Source: an uncultured Selenomonadaceae bacterium
Lineage (GTDB): Bacteria > Bacillota > Negativicutes > Selenomonadales > Selenomonadaceae
NCBI GenBank assembly: GCA_958415865.1
Contig: CATYZV010000027.1
Location: forward strand, 1-12,316
Direction: 5' to 3'
Length of the DNA stretch: 12,316 nucleotides
A model generated the notes under the pieces. That model saw only the letters and a program-made list of their open reading frames with translations, ran no database searches and was not told the DNA's origin. The position numbers and the translations under genes are program-made. Positions 6,785-12,316 of the stretch are shown here, one piece after another (position 1 is the first letter of the stretch; every line of letters starts with the position of its first letter).

Positions 6785-6800
6785 ACAAAATTCATTTTGT
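6785..6800. repeat. Short inverted repeat in the pcrA leader
   Basis: ACAAAAT (6785-6791) and ATTTTGT (6794-6800) form a seven-base inverted repeat with a two-base centre, between the predicted transcription start and the SD. A 16-base dyad of this kind could be an operator half-site pair; a two-base loop makes an RNA hairpin poor. No regulator can be named. Confidence 0.4.
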
Positions 6801-6810
6801 TAAGCATTAC

Positions 6811-6829
6811 CTATTGTATCACACAATAG
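6811..6829. repeat. Inverted repeat overlapping the pcrA -10 box (possible operator)
   Basis: CTATTGT (6811-6817) and ACAATAG (6823-6829) form a perfect seven-base inverted repeat with a five-base centre. It covers the predicted -10 (6813-6818), so a bound repressor would block pcrA transcription. It does not match the Bacillota LexA box (GAAC-n4-GTTC). Part of the match may come simply from the TACAAT box. Confidence 0.45.
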
Positions 6830-6842
6830 ATGAAAATTGACA
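6813..6842 (-). promoter_or_regulatory. Promoter of pcrA (extended -10)
   Basis: The minus strand has TGA-TACAAT with the -10 at 6813-6818 and an extended TG in front. The -35 candidate TGTCAA at 18-bp spacing (6837-6842) is weak. It sits directly behind the lct operon terminator, so pcrA is an independent unit with a leader of about 50 nt. Confidence 0.6.
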
Positions 6843-6844
6843 GC

Positions 6845-6871
6845 AAAAAACGAGGAGAAAATTTCTCCTCG
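6845..6871 (-). terminator. Rho-independent terminator of the etfB-etfA-lctD operon
   Basis: On the minus strand CGAGGAGA pairs perfectly with TCTCCTCG (6851-6858 with 6864-6871) around AAATT, followed by six T (A6845-A6850 on the given strand). It lies about 40 bases after the lctD stop codon. Confidence 0.92.
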
Positions 6872-6910
6872 CTTCGCATTTGTACATCTCTATATATAAT
6901 AGAAGGAAAC

Positions 6911-8317
6911 TCACTGGCAGACTTTGCCGGGATTTAGTATATTGTTCGGGTCGAAGGCTGCTTTTATGCCCTGCATAAGTGCGAGGGACTGCGGCGGCAC
7001 GGACTGTTTCAGGTAAGCTTTTTTTACGAGGCCTATGCCGTGTTCACCCGATACCTGTCCGTTAAGCACCTGTGCTTTGCCGTATAGCTTGTCCATTACG
7101 AGATTCAATGCGCTGTGCCACTGCTCATCCGTCATATCGTCGCGCAGGATGTAGACGTGCAGATTGCCGTCGCCTGCGTGCCCGAAGGATTTTATCCTTA
7201 TGCCCAGCTCTGAGCGCAGCTGGTGGACGTATTCGACGAAGGTGTTGACTTCGCTGCGCGGCACGACGACATCGACTTCATCCATCTGCGTCGTGGAGCC
7301 TTTTATCGCTTCGAGAAATGCGCCGCGCGCCTTCCAAATGCCTTCGTTGCGTTCATCCGTGTCGGCTATCAGCACATCGAGTGCTCCCTGGTCGAGGCAT
7401 ATCTGTGCCGTGCCGTCGTAGTACGAGGCTATTTCTTCCATCGTATTGCCGTCGAATTTCAATAACAGATAAGCGTCTGACTGATTGTCCGGGAATTTTC
7501 TGCCCAGATATTTTTCTGCGTCGATTATTACTTCGCGTTCCATGAATTCAATCGCCGTAGGAATTGCCTTGGACTTTACGATTAAGGGCACTGTGCCGAT
7601 GGCCTGTTCCAGCGTGGGGTAGGGAATCAAGAGGCTTATGCTCTTCTTGGGCAGCGGCAGCAGCTTTAAAATAGCCTTGGTAACGACAGCGAGCGTGCCT
7701 TCCGAGCCGACGATAAGGTCTTTCAAGTCGTAGCCGGAGCTGTTCTTTACTATCTTGCCGCCTAGGTTTAATACGGTGCCGTCGGCGAGCACCACTTCCA
7801 GCCCGCGTACGTAGTCGCGCGTTACGCCGAATTTTACGGCTCTCATGCCGCCGGCATTCGTGCTGATGTTGCCGCCGATGGTGGCGGATTTTTCACCGGG
7901 GTCGGGCGCGTACAAAAAGCCGTGTTCTTCAGCGTACGCCGCTAAGTCCATCAGCAGCACGCCCGGTTCTACCGTTACGGTCAGATTCTTTTCGTCCAGC
8001 TCTAAGAAGTGGTTCATGAGCGTCGTGTCGAGCACGATGCCGCCTTCTACTGCCACAGCCGCGCCGACCAGCCCCGTACCTGCTCCGCGCACCGTAACGG
8101 GTATGTGGTGTTCATTGGCGTACTTCATCAGCTGCGATATCTCGTCAGTGCTAAGGGCGCGGACCACGACTTCCGGATAGTGATGCTCTACGGTCAATTC
8201 ATCGTGGCTGTATTCTTCGTTGATTTCCTCCTGCCACAGCAAACGTTCTCTAGGGACGAATGCACTTACCGCTTCTAGGTCTTTTTTGGTGAATTTATTG
8301 TATGTTTTAGTTGTCAT
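6911..8317 (-). CDS. lctD: FAD-dependent D-lactate dehydrogenase catalytic subunit of a Ldh-EtfAB complex (GlcD family)
   Basis: A 468-residue flavoprotein of the vanillyl-alcohol-oxidase/GlcD family. The FAD-binding domain (about 45-220) shows [15 protein letters not shown] (73-87) and [19 protein letters not shown] (139-157). The substrate/C-terminal domain (about 225-468) ends with GHAGDGNLH (379-387), SGEHGIG (423-429) and the family ending LNPGKVC. It should oxidise a 2-hydroxy acid, here most likely lactate, to the keto acid and pass electrons to the Etf proteins encoded just upstream. Its ATG overlaps the etfA stop (ATGA), so the subunits are coupled, matching the order and sizes of A. 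woodii LctB-LctC-LctD. No lactate permease or racemase gene follows; a terminator does. From sequence alone glycolate or another 2-hydroxy acid remains possible; the EtfAB partnership favours lactate. Confidence 0.9.
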   Translation of the reverse strand: MTTKTYNKFTKKDLEAVSAFVPRERLLWQEEINEEYSHDELTVEHHYPEVVVRALSTDEISQLMKYANEHHIPVTVRGAGTGLVGAAVAVEGGIVLDTTLMNHFLELDEKNLTVTVEPGVLLMDLAAYAEEHGFLYAPDPGEKSATIGGNISTNAGGMRAVKFGVTRDYVRGLEVVLADGTVLNLGGKIVKNSSGYDLKDLIVGSEGTLAVVTKAILKLLPLPKKSISLLIPYPTLEQAIGTVPLIVKSKAIPTAIEFMEREVIIDAEKYLGRKFPDNQSDAYLLLKFDGNTMEEIASYYDGTAQICLDQGALDVLIADTDERNEGIWKARGAFLEAIKGSTTQMDEVDVVVPRSEVNTFVEYVHQLRSELGIRIKSFGHAGDGNLHVYILRDDMTDEQWHSALNLVMDKLYGKAQVLNGQVSGEHGIGLVKKAYLKQSVPPQSLALMQGIKAAFDPNNILNPGKVCQ

Positions 8318-9513
8318 TGTAATTTTGCCCCCGCCTGAATTTTTTCGATTAGCTGCGGTATTATTTCATATATATCGCCTACGATAGCGTAATTTGCCGT
8401 CTTGAATATCCCCGCTTTAGGGTCGGAGTTTATGGCGAAGATGTTTTCCGAGTGGTTCATGCCCGCCACGAACTGGATAGCTCCCGATACGCCGCAGGTG
8501 ATTATGAGCTTGGGGCGCACCGTCTTGCCGCTCAGCCCTATCTGCTGCCTTGCTTCGAGCCAGCCTGCTTCTATCATCGGGCGCGTGCCGGCTACTTCGC
8601 CGCCCAAGAGGTCTGCCAGATGACGCACCATGGCGAGGTCTTCTTTTTTCTTGATGCCGCGGCCTGCTACGACGAGCACATCGCACGATTCGATATTCTT
8701 TTCCTTCGGTTTTTTGACCATGCTGAGGATTTCCATGCGGCTCTTCAATTTGCCGCTGTCTATATCCATCAGCTGCACTTCACCGTCTGCCGCATCGCTC
8801 CATTTGGGCGCGTCCATCACCTTGTAGCGCACGGTAGCCATCTGCGGGCGGTTGTTCGGCGTTTGGATCTGAGCCATTATATTGCCGCCGAATGCAGGGC
8901 GTATCTGCACTAAATCCGTATTTTCCTTCATTTGCAGCATGGTGCAGTCCGCCGTAAGCCCCGTCTTGAAGCGCGCTGCCACTCTCGGAGCGAGCTGGCG
9001 GCCGGCAGGCGTGGCACCGACGAGGATGCTGGACGGCTTTACTTTCTTGATGAAATCTTCAAATACAACAGTGAATTTTTCGATGTTGAATAATTCCAAT
9101 TCCGGCTTGTCGTAGACGAAAACCTTATCCGCGCCGTAATGCAGCAGCACGCTCGCCGCTCTTTCTATCTCGCTGCCGATGAACAATGCGTAGACAGGCT
9201 GATTGTTGACACGCGCCAGCTCCTGCGCCTTGCCGAGCAGCTCGTACGTAACAGGGTGGATATTGCCCCTTACGTGGTCGACGAATACCGTTATTCCCTG
9301 CCACTTACTCTTGTCCACGGAAGGTTTTTGCACTTTGTCTGCTATGTATTCCACAGCTCCTGCCGGGCCTTTCCGCACACACATACGGCACATTTTGCAG
9401 GCAGCTGAGATGACCAGCTCGCCGTCTTTATTTTCCATAGCCCCGAACGGGCAGAGCGACATTAATTTTTCGATATCGCCGATTTTATCTTGATGAACAA
9501 CTAATTTGGGCAT
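8314..9513 (-). CDS. etfA: Electron-transfer flavoprotein alpha subunit with N-terminal iron-sulfur domain (LctC type)
   Basis: A 399-residue EtfA carrying an extra ferredoxin-like domain (about 1-65), absent from ordinary EtfA (about 320 residues). Cysteines C39, C42 and C45 (CKMCRMC) plus C21 of a CP pair can hold one [4Fe-4S] cluster; the ligands of a second cluster are missing. The EtfA N-terminal domain (about 73-260) and FAD domain (about 275-395) follow, the latter with [10 protein letters not shown] (284-293), [12 protein letters not shown] (309-320) and [11 protein letters not shown] (338-348). With EtfB it forms the flavin core that couples ferredoxin and NAD+ to LctD. The ATG has AAGG eight bases upstream and lies 36 bases after etfB; the gene overlaps lctD by four bases. 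The closest known arrangement is LctC of A. woodii; caffeyl-CoA reductase CarE also has such a domain, but there is no acyl-CoA dehydrogenase gene here. Confidence 0.93.
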   Translation of the reverse strand: MPKLVVHQDKIGDIEKLMSLCPFGAMENKDGELVISAACKMCRMCVRKGPAGAVEYIADKVQKPSVDKSKWQGITVFVDHVRGNIHPVTYELLGKAQELARVNNQPVYALFIGSEIERAASVLLHYGADKVFVYDKPELELFNIEKFTVVFEDFIKKVKPSSILVGATPAGRQLAPRVAARFKTGLTADCTMLQMKENTDLVQIRPAFGGNIMAQIQTPNNRPQMATVRYKVMDAPKWSDAADGEVQLMDIDSGKLKSRMEILSMVKKPKEKNIESCDVLVVAGRGIKKKEDLAMVRHLADLLGGEVAGTRPMIEAGWLEARQQIGLSGKTVRPKLIITCGVSGAIQFVAGMNHSENIFAINSDPKAGIFKTANYAIVGDIYEIIPQLIEKIQAGAKLQ

Positions 9514-9549
9514 ATGTCTTACCTTCTATCTTCAGCGTATTTTATGTGA

Positions 9550-10341
9550 TCAAGAGATGAATTTCTTTTCCAGCAGCTTCTTGTAAAGCCTGTCGGAGAT
9601 TTCCTGCGAATCGCCCAGCCAGTGTTCCTGTACTTTGTCGCTGACCGGCGGGAATATCTTCTGCACCTGCGTCGGCGAGGCGGATAATCCGTAATGGCTT
9701 TCGTCTTTGTCGTGCATATCCTGAAGCGTCAGAATCTTTATCTTCTTGTTTGCCGTAGCTTTCTTCTTGAGATACGAAGGCAGGCGGGGCTGGCAGATGT
9801 CTTTTTGGACCGTCAGCAGGCAGGGGTACTGTATCTTGATGCGCTCTATATCGTCGGGCATTTCCATATCGACCACGATGTTGTCGTCAAAGGCTTCAAC
9901 TATCTTCTTGACGTTGCAGGCGCAGGGAATGTCGAGCATTTCCGATACCTCAGGGCCGACTTGAGCCGTATCGCCGTCCGTCGTCTGCAAGCCGCAGAGG
10001 ATTATATCAAAATCGCCGGCTATCTTGATGCCCTGCGAGAGGGTGTAGCTGGTGGCGAGCACATCCGCACCGCCGAATTTGCGGTCGGTTATCAGCACGC
10101 CGTCATCGGCACTCATCGAAAAGGCTTCGTACAAGATGGACTTCGCCTGCGGCGGTCCCATTGTCAATACCGTAACCTTGCCGCCGTACTTTTCCTTGAG
10201 CCGAAGCCCTGTTTCCAGAGCGTATAAATCGTAGGGATTCATCTTGCTTTCCGCACCGTCGCGCTTCAATACGCCCGTTACCGGATCTACCTCTACATTG
10301 CTGCTGGCAGGCACTTGTTTTATGCAGACCAAAATTTCCAT
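9550..10341 (-). CDS. etfB: Electron-transfer flavoprotein beta subunit (bifurcating type, LctB-like)
   Basis: A 263-residue EtfB, the usual length. It opens MEILVCIKQVP, has MNPYDLYALE (34-43), and TTDGDTAQVGP (120-130), the loop that in bifurcating Etf proteins holds a second FAD instead of AMP. In Ldh-EtfAB this subunit binds the bifurcating FAD and NAD+. The frame is open eight codons further upstream, but GGAGGT lies six bases before the ATG at 10339-10341, so that start is used. It is the first gene of the operon, with a consensus promoter about 110 bases upstream and an AT-rich leader. Identity as EtfB is secure; the bifurcating assignment follows from the DGDTAQVGP motif, the iron-sulfur EtfA and the GlcD-type partner. 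Confidence 0.94.
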   Translation of the reverse strand: MEILVCIKQVPASSNVEVDPVTGVLKRDGAESKMNPYDLYALETGLRLKEKYGGKVTVLTMGPPQAKSILYEAFSMSADDGVLITDRKFGGADVLATSYTLSQGIKIAGDFDIILCGLQTTDGDTAQVGPEVSEMLDIPCACNVKKIVEAFDDNIVVDMEMPDDIERIKIQYPCLLTVQKDICQPRLPSYLKKKATANKKIKILTLQDMHDKDESHYGLSASPTQVQKIFPPVSDKVQEHWLGDSQEISDRLYKKLLEKKFIS

Positions 10342-10369
10342 AACCAGACCTCCAAAAAATAACAATAAA

Positions 10370-10381
10370 ATTAAATTTAAT
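10370..10381. repeat. Perfect AT palindrome in the lct operon leader
   Basis: ATTAAATTTAAT is a perfect 12-base palindrome in the leader, about 30 bases before the etfB start. The surrounding DNA is almost pure A/T, so a palindrome of this size can arise by chance. It is a candidate operator only. Confidence 0.3.
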
Positions 10382-10454
10382 ACTTCTTTTAATTAAATAT
10401 TTTCTAAAAAATAATTCTAATAATTTATATTTATCTTAGCTATGATATGTGTTT

Positions 10455-10482
10455 ATTATACCACAATAGAAACCAACGTCAA
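10455..10482 (-). promoter_or_regulatory. Promoter of the etfB-etfA-lctD operon
   Basis: On the minus strand TTGACG (10477-10482) and TATAAT (10455-10460) are 16 bp apart, an almost consensus sigma-A promoter. Transcription would start near 10448, leaving a 107-nt, very AT-rich leader before etfB. The region from 10342 to 10513 holds no gene that I can see. Confidence 0.8.
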
Positions 10483-10510
10483 GAACAATTATTTAAGGTA
10501 TAAAAACAAT

Positions 10511-10549
10511 AAAAAACGCCGGACCACAGAATTTTGTGATCCGGCGTTT
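10511..10549 (-). terminator. Rho-independent terminator of the pyrophosphatase gene
   Basis: On the minus strand AACGCCGGATCACA pairs with TGTGGTCCGGCGTT (one wobble pair) around a six-base loop, followed by TTTTTTATTGTTTTT. It starts about 27 bases after the stop codon and clearly separates ppaC from the lct operon. Confidence 0.93.
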
Positions 10550-10575
10550 CTTCTACAATTCGCATCAATATGGTA

Positions 10576-12219
10576 TTAGAGGCGTTTAACAGCTTCCGAG
10601 AGTGGCGGAATGATCTGCTTTTTGCGCGACATAACGCCCGGCAGGTACATTACAGACTTGCTAGCATCCTGCTTGAAGGCTTCGCCGATGAGGTTCTTCG
10701 GTTCGCCGGAGAACAGCAGGAAAGTGCCTTCCTGGATGATGTCCGTGATCATCACGAGCGACATAGCATAGCCTTCATTTTCGCATACTTTAGCCATTTC
10801 AGCGAGGATTTCATCTTTCATAGCCATTACTTGGTCAGTGTCCATTACAGACAGCTGTGCTACGAGCATATGGTAGCTGCCGATTTCAAATTCCTTGGAG
10901 TCGTTCTTGACTATCTGAGCAGCAGTCATATCGCCGATATCAGCACCTGCTTTTAGCATGGCCATGCCGTATTCCTTGTAGTCCACGCCTGCGATCTTCG
11001 CGAGGTATTCCACAGCGTCTTTATCAGCCTGCGTGCAGGTAGGAGATTTGAACAGCACGGTATCAGAGATTATAGCGGAAAGCAGCAGGCCCGCGATCTG
11101 CTTGGGGATTTCCACGCCGAACTGCTGATACAGGCCCGTTACGATCGTGCAGGTGCAGCCGACAGGGCGGACGTTGATGTAAATAGGATCGCTCGTCTGC
11201 AAGCCGCCGAAACGGTGATGGTCTACAACTTCGATGATCTTGCCGGATTCCACGCCTTCCACAGCCTGACCGAGTTCGTTGTGGTCAACTAAAATGAGCT
11301 GCTGCTTTTCAGGCATCATGAACTTGTCCTTGCTGACGATGCCCACGAGCTTATCATTTTCCACTACAGGATAATTGCGGTATTCGTTAGCTTCCAGCGT
11401 GCCTTTGACATCGCTGATCATATCGGTCGGCTTGAACGATACGACATCCTTCGTCATGATGCTGGCAACGGGAGCACACTGGCTGATGAGGCGGGCAGTG
11501 CTGTAAGTGCTGTAAGGCGTGGTCAGCACGATTACATTAGCCTTTTCGGCAGCCTTTTTCACATCTTCAGAGATCTGCGCATTGTGCGTGATGATAAGGC
11601 AGGAAACACCGAGTTCAAAGACTTTATGGTAAGCCTTTTCCGGTCTTTCGCCCATTATGATGACATCGCCCTTTTGCAGGCGGCTGCCCGTCTTTTCCAA
11701 GCATCCCGCTACGACCTTGACTTCATTCGTGATCTTAGCATCTTCATCGCCCGGAACGAGCACATCAGCTTCAATGACCTTTTCCACATCCTTGATAGAA
11801 ACACCGGAAGCAGCGATGCTGTCGAGCGTGATTTCCTGGAAATAAGCCTTAGCAAGGTCGCTGACACTGGCGATGCCGAGCAGCTTATTATCAGCGTCGA
11901 CAACAGGCAGAGAGCGAAGGCCTTCATTCTTCATCGTCATGCCGAGCGTGCGCAGGCTGTCAGAAGGGCTGAGCTTTGCCGTAACATTCATAGCAACATC
12001 GCTGACGCGCGGATAAACATCCGACACCAGCTGCGGAGCCTGCATACCGAAGTATTCCAGAGCGTACTTCGTTTCCTTGTTGATGCTGCCCGCACGAGCC
12101 GCCACCACATTGTCAAAACCGAGGCTGCGCTTCAGATTGGCGTAGGAAATAGCAGAGCAGATAGAGTCCGTATCAGGATTTCTATGACCGATTACATAGA
12201 TTTTCTTTTGTTCACTCAT
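10576..12219 (-). CDS. ppaC: Manganese-dependent family II inorganic pyrophosphatase with CBS-DRTGG-CBS regulatory insert
   Basis: A 547-residue enzyme splitting pyrophosphate into two phosphates; ordinary family II enzymes have about 310 residues. The DHH domain starts at the N-terminus (GHRNPDTDS, 11-19), is interrupted by CBS1 (about 66-130), a DRTGG-like domain (about 131-248) and CBS2 (about 249-302), then resumes with VDHNE (311-315), VDHHRFGG (332-339) and SDT (385-387). The DHHA2 domain ends in SRKKQIIPP (531-539), the substrate-binding Arg-Lys-Lys. Metal ligands by family comparison are H12, D16, D18, D312, H334 and D386. In characterised relatives (Moorella, Clostridium perfringens) AMP and ADP inhibit through the CBS pair, and ATP or Ap4A activates when DRTGG is present. 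The ATG has GGAGGAG ten bases upstream. It is a single-gene unit with its own promoter and terminator. Confidence 0.96.
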   Translation of the reverse strand: MSEQKKIYVIGHRNPDTDSICSAISYANLKRSLGFDNVVAARAGSINKETKYALEYFGMQAPQLVSDVYPRVSDVAMNVTAKLSPSDSLRTLGMTMKNEGLRSLPVVDADNKLLGIASVSDLAKAYFQEITLDSIAASGVSIKDVEKVIEADVLVPGDEDAKITNEVKVVAGCLEKTGSRLQKGDVIIMGERPEKAYHKVFELGVSCLIITHNAQISEDVKKAAEKANVIVLTTPYSTYSTARLISQCAPVASIMTKDVVSFKPTDMISDVKGTLEANEYRNYPVVENDKLVGIVSKDKFMMPEKQQLILVDHNELGQAVEGVESGKIIEVVDHHRFGGLQTSDPIYINVRPVGCTCTIVTGLYQQFGVEIPKQIAGLLLSAIISDTVLFKSPTCTQADKDAVEYLAKIAGVDYKEYGMAMLKAGADIGDMTAAQIVKNDSKEFEIGSYHMLVAQLSVMDTDQVMAMKDEILAEMAKVCENEGYAMSLVMITDIIQEGTFLLFSGEPKNLIGEAFKQDASKSVMYLPGVMSRKKQIIPPLSEAVKRL

Positions 12220-12258
12220 AAGAAAAAAACTCCTCCAATTTTATATGAATTTACTACT

Positions 12259-12288
12259 ATTATAGCAAGCCTGAAGAATATTTTCCAA
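12259..12288 (-). promoter_or_regulatory. Promoter of ppaC (extended -10)
   Basis: The minus strand shows TTGGAA (12283-12288), an 18-bp spacer ending in TGC, and TATAAT (12259-12264). The extended -10 compensates for the imperfect spacing and -35. Transcription would start near 12252, giving a leader of about 33 nt with the SD at 12230-12236. Confidence 0.72.
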
Positions 12289-12316
12289 TACTATTGACAA
12301 AAAATCTCTTTAGGGA

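Noticed and set aside
6759..6788. Longer N-terminus for PcrA
   Set aside because: The candidate starts at 6773 and 6788 put the strong SD inside the gene, and the extra residues do not resemble PcrA proteins.
6911..8317. Glycolate oxidase GlcD as the name for the flavoprotein
   Set aside because: No glcE or glcF gene is present and the gene is coupled to a bifurcating-type EtfAB pair, which fits lactate dehydrogenase better.
8314..10341. EtfAB as partner of an acyl-CoA dehydrogenase (butyryl-CoA or caffeyl-CoA type)
   Set aside because: No acyl-CoA dehydrogenase gene is in the operon; the third gene is a GlcD-family flavoprotein.
11584..12297. Plus-strand open frame of 237 codons opposite ppaC
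   Set aside because: It is antisense to the conserved CBS and DHH coding region and crosses the ppaC promoter; no family resemblance is visible.
1..12316. CRISPR arrays, tRNA/rRNA genes, insertion sequences, prophage genes
   Set aside because: No regularly spaced repeats, no cloverleaf or rRNA sequence, and no transposase, integrase or terminal inverted repeats were seen.

Overview
All supported genes in this 12.3-kb window lie on the minus strand, so transcription runs from high to low coordinates. Three strong intrinsic terminators and five sigma-A-type promoters divide it into five units. Strong GGAGG Shine-Dalgarno (SD) sites, TTG and GTG starts, AT-rich intergenic DNA between moderately GC-balanced genes, and an Etf-linked lactate dehydrogenase operon point to an anaerobic member of the Bacillota. 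Negativicutes (Selenomonas/Megasphaera-like) is my best guess, but this is inference from gene content and no marker gene proves it.

In order of transcription: (1) 12219-10576 encodes a family II inorganic pyrophosphatase with a CBS-DRTGG-CBS insert, with its own promoter and terminator. (2) 10341-6911 is an etfB-etfA-lctD operon, laid out like the Acetobacterium woodii lctBCD genes. It should encode an electron-confurcating/bifurcating lactate dehydrogenase that oxidises lactate with NAD+ at the expense of reduced ferredoxin. It has a consensus promoter with a leader of about 107 nt, and a perfect terminator. (3) 6758-4295 carries the PcrA/UvrD helicase, starting at a TTG codon, followed by a 55-residue zinc-ribbon protein whose SD overlaps the pcrA stop codon. 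(4) 4186-1674 is a four-gene operon: a YbgC-type thioesterase, glutamate racemase (murI), a membrane-anchored protein I do not recognise, and a CofE-like (F420 gamma-glutamyl ligase family) protein. A leader hairpin precedes it and a terminator follows it. (5) 1531-1 is the start of a type I restriction-modification locus: hsdM with a TTG start, then the first 17 codons of hsdS, overlapping hsdM by four bases and running off the window.

Functionally, the lct operon handles carbon and energy and the pyrophosphatase pulls biosynthesis forward under adenine-nucleotide control. PcrA serves DNA repair and replication, MurI supplies D-glutamate for peptidoglycan, and HsdM/HsdS modify DNA. The least explained parts are the MurI/membrane protein/CofE-like gene set and the small zinc-ribbon protein. 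I see no RNA genes, CRISPR arrays, transposons or prophage genes, and no gene-free stretch longer than 300 bases.
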